A DNA stretch of 64,000 nucleotides from positions 1,674,001 through 1,738,000 of the forward strand of contig NZ_FNSV01000005.1 in NCBI RefSeq assembly GCF_900105905.1. Reading direction: 5' to 3'. Within the stretch, counting starts at the first letter, position 1. Each line of letters begins with the position of its first letter. The notes under the pieces were generated by a model. That model had not been told where the DNA came from. It was given only the letters and a program-made list of their open reading frames with translations, and did no database searches. Source of the stretch: Rhodococcus koreensis (GTDB lineage: Bacteria; Actinomycetota; Actinomycetes; Mycobacteriales; Mycobacteriaceae). Shown one piece after another: positions 24,791-36,767 of this stretch. A program made the position numbers and the translations under genes.

Positions 24791-27658
24791 TCAGCGCTTG
24801 CGCTTGGTACGCGGGGCCTTCTTGCCCTTCGACTGCGACCGCGCGGCCTCGCGCCGCTGGCGACGGGTTCCGGCGTCGGCGGAATCGTCCGATTCGGCCG
24901 CTCCGCGGCGGCTGAGCTGGGCGTTGCCGTCTTCGGCGGGCCCGGAATACGTGAGCCCGCGGGGCTCACCGTCGTCCAGTCCCTTCGCGCGGAGGGCCGA
25001 CGGTGCCGCCGTGCCCTGCGCCTGCTGCGCTGCCTCCTGGGTGGGCAGCGGTCGCGGTGCCGCCGGAGCGGGTGCAGCCGACGCCGTCGCCGCGGCGGAA
25101 GCCGCGGTGACGCTGACACCCGGGGCCTGCGCCGCCTGCGGGGCGGCCGCCTCGACCTGGAGGTTGAACAGGAATCCGACCGACTCCTCCTTCAGGCCCT
25201 CGAGCATCCCACCGAACATGTCGAAACCTTCGCGCTGGTACTCGACGAGCGGATCACGCTGGGCCATCGCCCGCAGGCCGATGCCCTCCTTCAGGTAGTC
25301 CATCTCGTAGAGGTGCTCACGCCACTTCCGGTCGAGGACGCTCAGCAGGACCCGGCGCTCGAGTTCGCGCATCGATCCCTCACCGGCGACGCCGTCGATC
25401 TCGGCCTCACGCCGTGCGTAGGCCTCGTGCGCGTCCTTCAGCAGGGTCTCGCGCAGCTCGTCGGCGGTGATGTCCTTCGTCTCGTCGTCGCCGTCGCCGA
25501 CCAGTTCCTTGTAGTCGACACCGATCGGGTACAGCGTCTTGAGCGCCGTCCACAGTTGTTCGAGATCCCAGTCCTCGACATAGCCCTCCGCGGTGGCGCC
25601 GTCGACGTAGGCGGTGACCACGTCGGTGATCATCTTCTCGACCTGGCCCTCCATGTCCTTGCCTTCGAGGATCTGACGGCGCTCGTTGTAGATGACCGTG
25701 CGCTGCTGATTCATCACCTCGTCGTACTTGAGGACGTTCTTGCGGATCTCGAAGTTCTGCTGCTCGACCTGCGTCTGAGCGCTCTTGATGGCCTTCGAGA
25801 CCATCTTCGCCTCGATCGGGACGTCGTCGGGCAGATTGAGCCGGGTCATGATCGACTCGAGCGCCGCACCGTTGAACCGTCGCATCAACTCGTCGCCGAG
25901 TGACAGGTAGAACCGCGACTCACCCGGATCGCCCTGACGACCCGACCGGCCGCGCAACTGGTTGTCGATGCGCCGGGACTCGTGCCGCTCGGTGCCGAGG
26001 ACGTACAGCCCGCCGGCCTCGCGGACCTTGTCGGCGTCGGCCTTCACCTCGGCCTTGACCTGGTCGAGGACGTCGTCCCACGCCGCCTCGTAGTCGTCGG
26101 GGGTGTGGACGGGGTCGAGGCCCTGCTTGCGCAGCGCGATGTCCGCGATGATGTCGGGGTTGCCGCCGAGCACGACGTCGGTACCACGACCGGCCATGTT
26201 GGTGGCCACCGTGACCGCGCCCGACCGGCCGGCCTCGGCGATGATCTGGGCTTCCTGCTCGTGGAACTTCGCGTTCAGGACGTTGTGTGCCACCCCGCGC
26301 TTGGTGAACTGCTTCGACAGGTACTCGGACCGCTCGACGCTGGTGGTGCCGATGAGGACCGGCTGGCCCTTCTCGTGCCGCTCCACCACGTCGTCGACGA
26401 CGGCGTCGAACTTGGCTTCCTCCGTCTTGTAGATCAGGTCGCCGTTGTCGACGCGGACCATCGGCCGGTTGGTGGGGATCGGGATGACGCCGAGGTTGTA
26501 GATCTGGTGCAGCTCTGCGGCCTCGGTCTCGGCCGTACCCGTCATGCCCGACAGCTTGTCGTACAGGCGGAAGTAGTTCTGCAGCGTGATCGTGGCGAGG
26601 GTCTGGTTCTCGGCCTTGATCTCGACCTTCTCCTTGGCCTCGATCGCCTGGTGCATGCCCTCGTTGTACCGGCGGCCGACGAGGACGCGGCCGGTGAACT
26701 CGTCGACGATGATCACTTCGCCGTCGCGGACGATGTAGTCCTTGTCCTTCGTGTACAGTTCCTTGGCCTTGATGGCGTTGTTCAGGTAGCTCACGAGCGG
26801 CGAGTTGGCGGCCTCGTACAGGTTGTCGATGCCGAGCTGGTCCTCGACGAGCTCGACGCCGGCCTCGTGGACGCCGATGGTGCGCTTGCGGATGTCGACC
26901 TCGTAATGCACGTCACGCTTGAGCAGCGGCGCGATGCGGGCGAACTCCGCGTACCACTTGCTCGACGCGTCGGCGGGGCCGGAGATGATGAGCGGGGTCC
27001 GGGCCTCGTCGATGAGGATGGAGTCGACCTCGTCGACCACGGCGAAGCTGTGACCGCGCTGGACGAGATCGTCCAGGGAGTGCGTCATGTTGTCGCGCAG
27101 GTAGTCGAACCCGAACTCGTTGTTGGTGCCGTACGTGATGTCCGCCGCATAGGCCGCGCGACGCTCGGCGGGCGACATGCCGGACAGGATCACGCTGGTG
27201 TCGAGTCCGAGGAAGCGGTGGACGCGGCCCATCCATTCGGAGTCGCGCTTGGCGAGGTAGTCGTTGACCGTGACCACGTGCACGCCGTCCCCGGCGATCG
27301 CGTTGAGGTATGCGGGCAACACGCAGGTCAGGGTCTTGCCCTCACCCGTCTTCATCTCGGCGATGTTGCCGAAGTGGAGGGCGGCGCCGCCCATGATCTG
27401 CACGTGGAAGTGCCGCTGGTCGATGACCCGCCAGGACGCCTCGCGGGCGACCGCGAACGCCTCGGGCAGCAGCTCGTCGAGCGTCTCGCCGTCACGGTAG
27501 CGGGCGCGGAACTCCTCGGTCTTCGCGCGGAGTTGCTCGTCGGTCAGGTCTTCGACCTCGGGCGACAGCGAGGAAACGTGGTCGGCGATGTGCTTGAGCC
27601 GCTTGACCATGCGACCTTCACCAACACGGAGCAGCTTCGATAGCGACAGCGACGGCAC
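24791..27658 (-). CDS. secA1: Preprotein translocase ATPase SecA1
   Basis: This 955-residue ATPase drives Sec export. The first nucleotide fold has the Walker A MKTGEGKT (residues 102-109) and [11 protein letters not shown]alker B, and the second fold has TNMAGRGTD and the [19 protein letters not shown] helicase-like motif. The C-terminal tail is low-complexity and ends in a basic stretch ([12 protein letters not shown]), without the Cys-Cys zinc motif of E. coli SecA, as in mycobacterial SecA1. The GTG at 27658 gives the [13 protein letters not shown]-terminus. It is transcribed after hpf, with a terminator between them. Confidence 0.96.
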   Translation of the reverse strand: MPSLSLSKLLRVGEGRMVKRLKHIADHVSSLSPEVEDLTDEQLRAKTEEFRARYRDGETLDELLPEAFAVAREASWRVIDQRHFHVQIMGGAALHFGNIAEMKTGEGKTLTCVLPAYLNAIAGDGVHVVTVNDYLAKRDSEWMGRVHRFLGLDTSVILSGMSPAERRAAYAADITYGTNNEFGFDYLRDNMTHSLDDLVQRGHSFAVVDEVDSILIDEARTPLIISGPADASSKWYAEFARIAPLLKRDVHYEVDIRKRTIGVHEAGVELVEDQLGIDNLYEAANSPLVSYLNNAIKAKELYTKDKDYIVRDGEVIIVDEFTGRVLVGRRYNEGMHQAIEAKEKVEIKAENQTLATITLQNYFRLYDKLSGMTGTAETEAAELHQIYNLGVIPIPTNRPMVRVDNGDLIYKTEEAKFDAVVDDVVERHEKGQPVLIGTTSVERSEYLSKQFTKRGVAHNVLNAKFHEQEAQIIAEAGRSGAVTVATNMAGRGTDVVLGGNPDIIADIALRKQGLDPVHTPDDYEAAWDDVLDQVKAEVKADADKVREAGGLYVLGTERHESRRIDNQLRGRSGRQGDPGESRFYLSLGDELMRRFNGAALESIMTRLNLPDDVPIEAKMVSKAIKSAQTQVEQQNFEIRKNVLKYDEVMNQQRTVIYNERRQILEGKDMEGQVEKMITDVVTAYVDGATAEGYVEDWDLEQLWTALKTLYPIGVDYKELVGDGDDETKDITADELRETLLKDAHEAYARREAEIDGVAGEGSMRELERRVLLSVLDRKWREHLYEMDYLKEGIGLRAMAQRDPLVEYQREGFDMFGGMLEGLKEESVGFLFNLQVEAAAPQAAQAPGVSVTAASAAATASAAPAPAAPRPLPTQEAAQQAQGTAAPSALRAKGLDDGEPRGLTYSGPAEDGNAQLSRRGAAESDDSADAGTRRQRREAARSQSKGKKAPRTKRKR

Positions 27659-27704
27659 AGTCTTGTTCGTCCTCAATCTTCGGCAGTGGATGGGTGACAC
27701 ACAA

Positions 27705-27739
27705 AATCCGGCCGGAGGTCCGAGAACCCCGGCCGGATT
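27705..27739 (-). terminator. Rho-independent terminator after hpf
   Basis: An 11-bp inverted repeat (AATCCGGCCGG and complement, arms 27705-27715 and 27729-27739) with a 13-nt loop lies between hpf and secA1. On the minus strand the stem is followed by a T-rich run (TTTTGTGTG). It should end hpf transcription, giving secA1 its own promoter. Confidence 0.8.
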
Positions 27740-27809
27740 CCATGGTAGGCGCTTCCGCGATCGGACGAGTAGACCGACCGCTCGGATCGTCAGGCGGAAC
27801 GGGAGTACA

Positions 27810-28487
27810 TCACGCCAGACGGATCAATCCGTAGTCGAACGCGTGCCGCCGGTAGACGACGGTCGCCTTGTCCGACTCCTTGTCGTGGAACAGGAAGAAA
27901 TCGTGTCCTACCAGCTCCATCTCGTACAAAGCGTCGTCGACGGTCATCGGCGTGGCCTTGTGTTCCTTGGTACGCACGACATGACCCGGTGTGTGCTCGT
28001 CCGACACCTGACCGTCCAGGGAGATGTCGGGACTGATGCCGAGACTGTCGTCCTCGGCGAGTGCGGCGGTGGCCTCCGCCACCGACACCGGGGTCTTTTC
28101 CCCGTAATGGACCTTCTTGCGATCCTTCGTGCGGCGGAGCCTGCTCTCGAGCTTGGCGGTCACCGACTCGAATGCTGCATAGAAACTGTCGGCGCATGCC
28201 TCGGCTCGGGCTACCGGCCCCTTGCCTCGGGCAGTGATCTCGACGCGCTGGCAGTTCTTCCTCTGGCGCCGATTGGGTTCGTGGTGAAGTTCGACATCGA
28301 ACAGGAATATGGAGGGATCGAAGCGCTCGAGGCGCGACAGCTTCTCGGAGACGTACACGCGGAAGTGGTCGGGTACCTCGACGTTGCGTCCCTTGACGAC
28401 GATCTCGGCGGTGGGGGTATCCGTCTTCTCTTGTGCTTCCGTGGTGCGGTCGTCGACGAAAACCGAGGCTTGCGAAGGGGTCGTCAC
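27810..28487 (-). CDS. hpf: Long-form ribosome hibernation promoting factor (HPF)
   Basis: This 225-residue protein has an N-terminal S30AE domain (about residues 27-130, [30 protein letters not shown]) that binds the 30S subunit, and a C-terminal dimerisation domain ([26 protein letters not shown]...). Long HPF forms 100S ribosomes in stationary phase; M. tuberculosis Rv3241c is the homolog. The GTG at 28487 follows a GGGAGG site. The 170-nt upstream region up to comF probably carries its promoter. Confidence 0.94.
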   Translation of the reverse strand: MTTPSQASVFVDDRTTEAQEKTDTPTAEIVVKGRNVEVPDHFRVYVSEKLSRLERFDPSIFLFDVELHHEPNRRQRKNCQRVEITARGKGPVARAEACADSFYAAFESVTAKLESRLRRTKDRKKVHYGEKTPVSVAEATAALAEDDSLGISPDISLDGQVSDEHTPGHVVRTKEHKATPMTVDDALYEMELVGHDFFLFHDKESDKATVVYRRHAFDYGLIRLA

Positions 28488-28658
28488 TCGTACCTCCCGA
28501 TTACGGCCCCGCCCCTTGATGGGCGGCGGCGAGTTTGAGCAATGCCGGAAGGGGGTCCGCCCGGCACCAGGTTCGAAGTTCCACCTCCTACCTGTGTTTT
28601 CGGGTGTGTCCGCGACGCTAGTACGTAACGCGCGCGAGTGCCACTGTTCGGCAGAATT

Positions 28659-29357
28659 TCATCCAACACCCGCCACCACGACCACCGCGCTGATCCGGAT
28701 ACCCACTCTCGACAACACCCGAACCGACTCGGTCGCGGTCGCGCCGGTGGTCGACACGTCGTCCAGAAGAACCACCGAAACCCTGTGCAATGACGGCGAT
28801 TCCGACTCGAGATGTCGCGCGAATGCTGCGCCGCTGCGCGTCAACCGAACGCCACCCTCTAGGTTTACTCGACGTTGATCTGCGTTCAGTCCGACCGAAT
28901 CACGCACGGCGCGCCGCATCACGAGCGCGGGACACACGCGCCTGTCCCCTACCGCGGCGACGGCGATCCGCGTGACGGGGTCACCGCCGCGTGCACGGGC
29001 CGCCCGCGGACGCGTCGGAGCCGGCACGAGGACCACCGGGGCGACGTCCGGCGGGTCGAGTTCACCCCACTGTTGCAGACGGCTCAGAGCGCCCGCTACG
29101 GCGGATCCGAGCGGCGCAGCGAGATCGCGCCGCCCACGCTCCTTCGCGGCGATGACGGCCCGGCGGCGGGCACCCGAGTACGCCCCGAGCGCCCACACCC
29201 CGACGCCGGGGTCCACCCGCGGCCGGAGCAGCACGGGATCGTCGGCCAACTCCGTGGCGCAGCGGGCACACCACTGGGTGCCCGGCACCCCGCACCCGCC
29301 GCACTCGGCGGGCAGGATCAGGTCGAGCAGGGTGCGGAGACCGGGCAGGGCGCGCAT
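28659..29357 (-). CDS. ComF-family phosphoribosyltransferase-like protein
   Basis: This 232-residue protein has an N-terminal zinc-type cysteine set (Cys19, Cys22, Cys30, Cys33) and a C-terminal phosphoribosyltransferase-like domain with the PRPP-loop-type motif VVLLDDVSTTGAT. It is related to ComF/GntX proteins, some of which act in DNA uptake; many actinobacterial members have no known role. It lies 48 nt downstream of lpqB on the same strand, as in M. tuberculosis. Confidence 0.85.
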   Translation of the reverse strand: MRALPGLRTLLDLILPAECGGCGVPGTQWCARCATELADDPVLLRPRVDPGVGVWALGAYSGARRRAVIAAKERGRRDLAAPLGSAVAGALSRLQQWGELDPPDVAPVVLVPAPTRPRAARARGGDPVTRIAVAAVGDRRVCPALVMRRAVRDSVGLNADQRRVNLEGGVRLTRSGAAFARHLESESPSLHRVSVVLLDDVSTTGATATESVRVLSRVGIRISAVVVVAGVG

Positions 29358-29405
29358 GCGGGCAGTATCCGCGTTCGCACCGACAGCCGGCCCGCAGCGG
29401 CGGCC

Positions 29406-31199
29406 TCAGCCCGGCAGGACCGGGATCGCCTTCACACCCGTCAACCCGGGAACCTCCCGCCAGTACCGGTCGCCGGCCGGATCGTTGTTGTTCAACTGGA
29501 ACACCGCCCGGGAGTCGGCGACGAACTCCGTGGTCGTCGACGCGTCCACGGCCACCACCGGCGCGGTCAGGTTGCGACTCGGCAGCGCGTCCATCCGCGA
29601 ACCGTCGACGGCCACCTGCACCACCGGGATGTCCGACGCCGCACGCGCGACGACGATCGTGTCACTCGTGCTCCAGTCCAGGGACAGCGCCGGGCTGCCC
29701 AGCCCGATCGCGACCGCACGGGGATTCGTCAACGCGTACTGACCACCCGGCGTCTGGGTGACGATGGCGAGATAGACCTTGCCGTCGACGATCAGTGCCG
29801 CACGCACCCCGTCGCGGGACAGGCGCAACTCGGTGATCGTGGCGCCCAGTGCGGTGACGGCGCCTGCGTCGACGTTGACCACCGACGTCCGGCCGGTGCC
29901 GGGCTCGCGCAACACCCGAATGACCGTGTTGCCGTTGACCGCTGCCCAGATCGCCGAGTTGTCGGGCGCCCACGTGGGGCGGGTGATCGCGCCACCCTCG
30001 AGCACCGATGCGGCACCGTCCTCGTACGCCCCGACCATCAGCGAACTCGCGGGTTCCGGCGCGGGACGCCCGGTGTCCGCGACCGCGGCGACCAGTTTCC
30101 CGTCCTGCGACAGCGCGAGCGACCGCATGTTGCGGGCCGAACCGAAGTACCCGGGCACCGGGGTGACGCCGGTCTCGGTGACGCTCACCATCGACCCCTC
30201 GCGCAGCGCGTGCAGGCCGACGGTGGCGCTGGACGTCGCGAACGGGTTCATGGACGCGACGTCGGCGGTGGTCCACCCGTTCGGGAACCGCTCGTCGAAC
30301 GGCTCGCCGTCGGCGAGCAGCACGTAGGGGCCCGAGATCTCCGCGTTGGCCAGCGTCCAGATCACCTGCGCCGCGAACAGCTGCTTCTGCTGCGCGTCCA
30401 TCGGCGGCACGCCGGCGAAGTCGATCCGGATCCCGCCGAGCCCCACCCCGACCTGCGCGGTGCGGCCGTCGGCCTTCGTGATCGGGCCGCGCACCGAGAC
30501 CCCGTCACCGAGCTCGTTGCGGACGGCTGGGGCGAGCGCGGCCTTGGGCCCGTCGATCAGCAGGCCGATCAGCTGCGACGCCATCTGGTCCTGGGCGCCC
30601 GACACCCAGCGCGGGTCCGGCACGACCGTCGTCCCGGCCGGGTCGAGGAAGTACAGCGACTTGCGCTGGTACGTGTTCAGGAACTGCGCCCGATCGAGGA
30701 TCACGCCTGCGGGGAGTTCGGAGATCCGCCATTCGCCGCCCTGCAGCTCGAGACTGATCTTCGTCTCGAAACTGCCCTCCTCCGCAACGTACAGCCCACC
30801 GGGCTCGAGCTGACCCACCTTGTTGGCGCGGATCGTGTACGTCGCTTGGTCGGCCGACCGGGTCTCCGGGAGCACGTCGACCTTGTCGACGATCGTGGCG
30901 CTGGCCGCGTCGTCCCACCTGCCGGACACACCGGGGGTGAGGAACTGGCGGGCCGCGAGGTGCCGGTCGGTCGGATCGGTGCTGGCCTTGAAGAAGTCGC
31001 GCAGCAGCAGGTCTGGTTCGCGTCCCGGCGCCGGGGCCGCGACACTCGAGCCCGGCGAGTCACGGTTGATCGTGCCGATCGCCTGCGGGGTGGACGAATC
31101 CGGGAGGCTCGCGCACCCGCTGACGGTCACGAGCACCGCGAGGGCGATCGCACCGCACACCGACCGCGACTGCAGGGCGGATCGCCGGCCGGGCGTCAC
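29406..31199 (-). CDS. lpqB: Lipoprotein LpqB (MtrAB accessory lipoprotein)
   Basis: This 597-residue protein has a signal peptide with the lipobox VSGC, where Cys29 is the lipidated residue. It has an N-terminal GerMN-like segment and a C-terminal propeller-like sensor. It is known to interact with the MtrB extracellular domain and to influence the MtrAB system. Its GTG start overlaps the mtrB stop by 4 nt (GTGA), so the three genes form one operon. Transcription runs mtrA, mtrB, lpqB. Confidence 0.95.
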   Translation of the reverse strand: MTPGRRSALQSRSVCGAIALAVLVTVSGCASLPDSSTPQAIGTINRDSPGSSVAAPAPGREPDLLLRDFFKASTDPTDRHLAARQFLTPGVSGRWDDAASATIVDKVDVLPETRSADQATYTIRANKVGQLEPGGLYVAEEGSFETKISLELQGGEWRISELPAGVILDRAQFLNTYQRKSLYFLDPAGTTVVPDPRWVSGAQDQMASQLIGLLIDGPKAALAPAVRNELGDGVSVRGPITKADGRTAQVGVGLGGIRIDFAGVPPMDAQQKQLFAAQVIWTLANAEISGPYVLLADGEPFDERFPNGWTTADVASMNPFATSSATVGLHALREGSMVSVTETGVTPVPGYFGSARNMRSLALSQDGKLVAAVADTGRPAPEPASSLMVGAYEDGAASVLEGGAITRPTWAPDNSAIWAAVNGNTVIRVLREPGTGRTSVVNVDAGAVTALGATITELRLSRDGVRAALIVDGKVYLAIVTQTPGGQYALTNPRAVAIGLGSPALSLDWSTSDTIVVARAASDIPVVQVAVDGSRMDALPSRNLTAPVVAVDASTTTEFVADSRAVFQLNNNDPAGDRYWREVPGLTGVKAIPVLPG

Positions 31200-32968
31200 A
31201 GGTCCGACTCCGGCACGTGCGCACCGTCCCGGTCACCGACGTGCGCACGCTCACGTTGCTGGGGAATCGTGCGGGACTCGTCGGCCGCCGCCTCCGGGGC
31301 CTCGTTGCGCACCGGCAACGTGTCGTCGCCCGGAACCGGCTGTCCTTGAACGTATTTCACGGTTCCCGGTTTCAGCGGCAGCGGGCTCGACACGACCTTG
31401 CGTCCCCGCACCCGGGGCAGCGTCAACCGGAAGCAGGCGCCCTGGCCGGGTTCACCCCACGCCTCGAGCCTGCCGTCGTGGAGATTCGCGTCCTCCACGC
31501 TGATCGCGAGTCCGAGGCCGGTACCGCCCGACCGCCGCACGCGCGACGGATCGGACCGCCAGAACCTGTTGAACACCAGCTTCTCCTCGCCCGGCCGCAG
31601 GCCCACGCCCTGGTCGCGCACGATGAACGCCGCAGCGCTGTCGTCGGCGCGCACGCGCAGCAGCACCGGCTTGCCTTCTCCGTGATCGATCGCGTTCGCC
31701 AGCAGGTTCCGCAGGATGCGCTCCACCCGACGCGGATCCACCTCGGCCATCACCGCCTGATCGGGCAGGTCCACGATCAGTTCGGTCCCGCTCTCGCGCG
31801 CGAGGTGGCGGACGGTCGAGATCGCCGCACGCGCACACATCCGGACGTCGAGTTGCTCGGCGGCCAGTTCCGCGACGCCGGCGTCGTGCCTGCTGATCTC
31901 GAGGAGGTCGGCCAGCAGCCCCTCGAATCGGTCCAGTTCCGCGACCAGCAACTCCGAGGACCGCCGCAGCACGGGGTCGAGATCGTCGCTGCCGTCGTGA
32001 ATGAGGTCGGCCGCCATGCGCACGGTCGTCAGCGGCGTCCGTAGTTCGTGACTCACGTCGGAGGTGAATCGCTTCTGGAGATTTCCGAACTCCTCGAGCT
32101 GGGTGATCTGCTTGGACAGACTCTCCGCCATCTCGTTGAACGACATCGCCAGCCGGGCCATGTCGTCCTCGCCGCGCACGGGCATCCGTTCCTTCAACCG
32201 GCCGTCCGCGAAACGCACCGCGATCCGTGACGCCGACCGGATGGGCAGGACCACCTGCCGGGCGACGAGGAGCGCGATGGCCGCGAGCAGCACGGCGAGC
32301 ACGGCGCCACCCACCAGCAGCGTGCCGCGGACCAGCGACAGGCTGCGGTCCTCACTGGCCAGCGGGAACACGAGGTACAGCTCGAGTGTGGAGATCGCCG
32401 ACGCGGTCGGGCTCCCGACGATCAGCGCCGGCCCCGAATAGCCTTCCGGATCGTTCACGGTGGCGAACTGGTACGCCACCTGACCGGCCTGGACGAACGC
32501 CCGCAGCGACTCCGGGATCTGGTCCGCCGGACCACTCGACGTCGGCGCACGGGGGCCGTCACCGGGCACGATCAGCACCGGGTCGAACGTCCCCGCCGAA
32601 CCCGACGCCTGCCCGGCGTCGGGTTCACGGTTCGTCAGGGCGGCCCTGGCGCCGTCGAGCTGCGTGGTGGGCGAACTACTGTCGTCCGCGCCTGCCAGCT
32701 GCCCCTCCACCGTGCTCCGGGCACGGTCCATCTCCTCGGTGGCCGCGTTGATCTTCGTCTCGAGCAGACGGTCGGTGATCTGACTCGTCAGCACGACGCC
32801 GAGCACGACGATGACGATGAGCGACAACGTCAACGTCGAGACGACGACCCTCAGCTGCAGCGAACGACGCCACGTGTGCGCGAGGGTATTGCTCAGTGAG
32901 TGACCCCACCGAAGGATCGGCGAAACGCGTCGGTTGACACGACGCCGCCATCGGGAAACACCTGTCAC
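31196..32968 (-). CDS. mtrB: Sensor histidine kinase MtrB
   Basis: This 590-residue kinase has two membrane segments (about residues 41-60 and 216-236) around a 155-residue extracytoplasmic loop. A HAMP domain follows, then the phospho-accepting His307 in [17 protein letters not shown], and the HATPase boxes with [20 protein letters not shown] and GTGLGLAIS. In mycolic-acid bacteria MtrB phosphorylates MtrA and helps coordinate cell division with envelope synthesis. Its GTG start overlaps the mtrA stop by 4 nt. Confidence 0.95.
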   Translation of the reverse strand: MTGVSRWRRRVNRRVSPILRWGHSLSNTLAHTWRRSLQLRVVVSTLTLSLIVIVVLGVVLTSQITDRLLETKINAATEEMDRARSTVEGQLAGADDSSSPTTQLDGARAALTNREPDAGQASGSAGTFDPVLIVPGDGPRAPTSSGPADQIPESLRAFVQAGQVAYQFATVNDPEGYSGPALIVGSPTASAISTLELYLVFPLASEDRSLSLVRGTLLVGGAVLAVLLAAIALLVARQVVLPIRSASRIAVRFADGRLKERMPVRGEDDMARLAMSFNEMAESLSKQITQLEEFGNLQKRFTSDVSHELRTPLTTVRMAADLIHDGSDDLDPVLRRSSELLVAELDRFEGLLADLLEISRHDAGVAELAAEQLDVRMCARAAISTVRHLARESGTELIVDLPDQAVMAEVDPRRVERILRNLLANAIDHGEGKPVLLRVRADDSAAAFIVRDQGVGLRPGEEKLVFNRFWRSDPSRVRRSGGTGLGLAISVEDANLHDGRLEAWGEPGQGACFRLTLPRVRGRKVVSSPLPLKPGTVKYVQGQPVPGDDTLPVRNEAPEAAADESRTIPQQRERAHVGDRDGAHVPESDL

Positions 32969-33642
32969 GGCGGTCCGGCCTTGTAGCCGACCCCCCTGAC
33001 CGTCAAAACCACTTCGGGATTCTCGGGATCAGTCTCGACCTTGGCGCGCAGGCGCTGCACGTGCACGTTGACCAGTCGGGTGTCGGCCGCATGTCGGTAA
33101 CCCCACACCTGCTCGAGCAGCACCTCACGGGTGAACACCTGTCGCGGCTTGCGCGCCAGAGCCACCAGCAGGTCGAACTCGAGGGGGGTGAGGGAGATCA
33201 GTTCTTCGCCCCGGCTCACCTTGTGGGCGGGGACGTCGATGACGATGTCGGCGATGCTGAGCAGCTCGGCCGGCTCGTCCTCGGTCCGGCGAAGCCGAGC
33301 GCGGACCCGAGCCACCAGCTCCTTGGGCTTGAACGGCTTCATGATGTAGTCGTCCGCGCCGGATTCCAATCCGAGGACCACGTCGACGGTGTCCGTCTTC
33401 GCGGTCAGCATCACGATGGGAACACCGGAATCGGCCCGCAGGACACGGCACACGTCGATGCCGTTCATGCCGGGCAGCATCAGGTCGAGCAGCACCAGGT
33501 CGGGGCGTGTCTCCCGGACCGCGGTGAGCGCCTGGGTCCCGTCCCCCACCACATACGGATCGAATCCTTCGCCGCGGAGCACGATCGTGAGCATCTCCGC
33601 GAGCGCAGTGTCGTCGTCGACAACCAGAATCCTTGGCTTCAT
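32965..33642 (-). CDS. mtrA: Response regulator MtrA (OmpR family)
   Basis: This 225-residue regulator has a receiver domain with the acidic pocket and phospho-acceptor Asp53 ([10 protein letters not shown]), Lys in [13 protein letters not shown], and a winged-helix DNA-binding domain ([36 protein letters not shown]). MtrA is a cell-cycle and envelope regulator in mycobacteria. It is the first gene of the mtrAB-lpqB operon, and tmk lies upstream on the same strand with a 45-nt gap. Confidence 0.96.
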   Translation of the reverse strand: MKPRILVVDDDTALAEMLTIVLRGEGFDPYVVGDGTQALTAVRETRPDLVLLDLMLPGMNGIDVCRVLRADSGVPIVMLTAKTDTVDVVLGLESGADDYIMKPFKPKELVARVRARLRRTEDEPAELLSIADIVIDVPAHKVSRGEELISLTPLEFDLLVALARKPRQVFTREVLLEQVWGYRHAADTRLVNVHVQRLRAKVETDPENPEVVLTVRGVGYKAGPP

Positions 33643-33687
33643 GTCCCTATCGTTGCATCTTCGGAGGCCGTAACAGCCCGTTCGCCG

Positions 33688-34371
33688 TTACGGCGTGCCG
33701 TGTTCTTTCTCGTCACGGCGTGCCGTGTCGTCACTCAAGAGTGCCAGGTTTTCGGCGAGCGTGACCGGATCGGTGTCCGGGGTGAGCACCCACCACGGCG
33801 AAATCCAGTCCTTCACGGCCAGCTCGCGGTACACCTCACCGGTGCGTTCCTGCAGCCCACGGTCGCGTTCGTAGGCGTCGAGCGACCGGCTGGCATCCGC
33901 CGATTCGCGGCCACGGGCGCGTTGCGCGGCGAGCGCCACGGGAACATCCAGGTACAGCTGCAGGTCGGGTCGGGGCAGCCCCAGCCGCTCGAATTCGAGG
34001 TTCGCCACCCAGCCGACGAACTCCCCGTCCGCCGCCTGGTGCAACCGGGCCGCGCCGTACGCGGCGTTGGACGCCACATAGCGGTCGAGGATTACCAGGT
34101 CGTGGCCGGCGAGCAGCGCGGACAGCTCGCCGACGGCACCGGACCGGTCCAGCGCGAACATGACGGCCATCGCGTGCACGGAGTCGGCGAGGTCCCCGTG
34201 CGCGCCCTTGAGCGCCTCGGATGCCAGATCGGCGTGCACGGACCGGCCGTACCGCGGAAAGTCGAGGGTGCCGACCGTCAGACCCCGTTCGGCGAGGCGG
34301 GCCACGACCGCTCCGACGAGTGTTCGCTTGCCCGCGCCGTCCAGGCCTTCCAGCGCAATCAGTGTTCCCAC
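33688..34371 (-). CDS. tmk: Thymidylate kinase
   Basis: This 227-residue kinase makes dTDP from dTMP. The P-loop is GLDGAGKRT and the LID/DR(Y/H) region is LVILDRYVASNAAYGA. The long C-terminal tail (after residue 200) is variable. The GTG at 34371 starts the first beta strand, but I see no strong ribosome binding site. It lies upstream of mtrA on the same strand, as in M. tuberculosis (Rv3247c). Its last 40 nt contain a 14-bp direct repeat. Confidence 0.9.
   Translation of the reverse strand: MGTLIALEGLDGAGKRTLVGAVVARLAERGLTVGTLDFPRYGRSVHADLASEALKGAHGDLADSVHAMAVMFALDRSGAVGELSALLAGHDLVILDRYVASNAAYGAARLHQAADGEFVGWVANLEFERLGLPRPDLQLYLDVPVALAAQRARGRESADASRSLDAYERDRGLQERTGEVYRELAVKDWISPWWVLTPDTDPVTLAENLALLSDDTARRDEKEHGTP
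33690..33728. repeat. 14-bp direct repeat with internal hairpin at the end of tmk
   Basis: ACGGCGTGCCGTGT occurs at 33690-33703 and 33715-33728. Each contains a small inverted repeat (ACGGC / GCCGT). A second inverted repeat GCCGTAAC / GTTACGGC (33667-33674 and 33687-33694) overlaps the tmk stop. The group could influence transcription between tmk and mtrA. Confidence 0.6.
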
Positions 34372-34427
34372 GGGGAGAAAGGCTATCCCCCGGCCCGCAC
34401 GCGACGGACCGGGGGACGCCGCGGCCT

Positions 34428-35912
<1,485 letters not shown>

Positions 35913-36002
35913 CTGCCTCTCCTGGTTGACTGCTGTTTCGGTCAAGGCTATCGGTACTGCGGCCCGGGGGTCACACTCACGTGACGCTGCGCGGCCGGGC
36001 GA

Positions 36003-36623
36003 TCACTCCCGATCGGCTCCGCCGACCGCCTCGTCCACGAAAGGACCCAGAAGAGCACCCAGATCCTCGGCGACGTTGGCCTCGGATTCGGGTGGCATCG
36101 AGATGTAACTCATAGCGAGACGCACGATGGCGCGGCTGAGGATCCCCGCGTCCGACGGGTTCGCCCGCACCCAGCCCCGCTGGAACACCTCGGCGAGCCG
36201 CGTCGACGCCCGCTCGATGATCGGGGCGCTCTCGGTCGTGATCAGCCGCAGCAGGTCGGGCTTGGTCTCGCCGCGCAGAAGTGACTGCACCAGAGGGTCG
36301 GACAGGCTGGCCGCGAAGAACGCGGTGAAACCGGCGAGCAGCGCGGCGCGGCCCTGCCCGACGTTCGTCACCAGCGCCTCGTCGACCGCGTCGACCAGTT
36401 CGTCGGCGAGCCGGAGGGCGTACGCCTCCGCCAGCCCCTGCCGGGACTTGAACTCGTTGTAGAGCGTCTGCCTGCTCACCCCGGCACCGGCCGCGACATC
36501 CGACATCGTGATGTCGGACCAGTCCTTCTCGAACAGGAGATCCCGCATCGCGTCCAGCACCGACTGACGCAGCAGCAGCCGCGCAGCCTCCTGATAGGGC
36601 ACCCGGACACGCGACGAAGTCAT
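36003..36623 (-). CDS. TetR-family regulator (Rv3249c/AlkU-like)
   Basis: This 206-residue regulator has an N-terminal helix-turn-helix (about residues 30-60, ITMSDVAAGAGVSRQTLYNEFKSRQGLAEAYA) and a ligand-binding C-terminal domain. It corresponds to the TetR gene upstream of ahcY in M. tuberculosis, where it stands beside alkB-rubA-rubB. Those genes are absent here: the next gene upstream is an amino-acid permease. The operator shared by the desaturase genes may belong to this or another TetR protein; that is not shown. Confidence 0.9.
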   Translation of the reverse strand: MTSSRVRVPYQEAARLLLRQSVLDAMRDLLFEKDWSDITMSDVAAGAGVSRQTLYNEFKSRQGLAEAYALRLADELVDAVDEALVTNVGQGRAALLAGFTAFFAASLSDPLVQSLLRGETKPDLLRLITTESAPIIERASTRLAEVFQRGWVRANPSDAGILSRAIVRLAMSYISMPPESEANVAEDLGALLGPFVDEAVGGADRE

Positions 36624-36767
36624 GGCGACGACCTTAGTGCCCCGCTTTCGCCGCACCGTAATCCGGTCGGCTCCGCTCGTCCGGGGAGTCGTCCCAACGA
36701 ATTACGGCGGCACACCACCGCGAGGCACCGAAACCCCCTGCGCCCCAGCAGGACACCCTCCGGCGTG

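Noticed and set aside
25982..27643. Long open frame antisense to secA1 (553 codons)
   Set aside because: It lies opposite a clear secA1 gene and is full of Val/Gly/Asp/Arg runs typical of a GC-rich shadow frame. No domain is visible.
28875..31349. 824-codon open frame antisense to lpqB and comF
   Set aside because: It mirrors the lpqB region and shows only Arg/Gly/His-rich low-complexity sequence.
35913..36002. SAH-type riboswitch upstream of ahcY
   Set aside because: The 90-nt region between the TetR gene and ahcY shows no conserved SAH-riboswitch fold that I can build.
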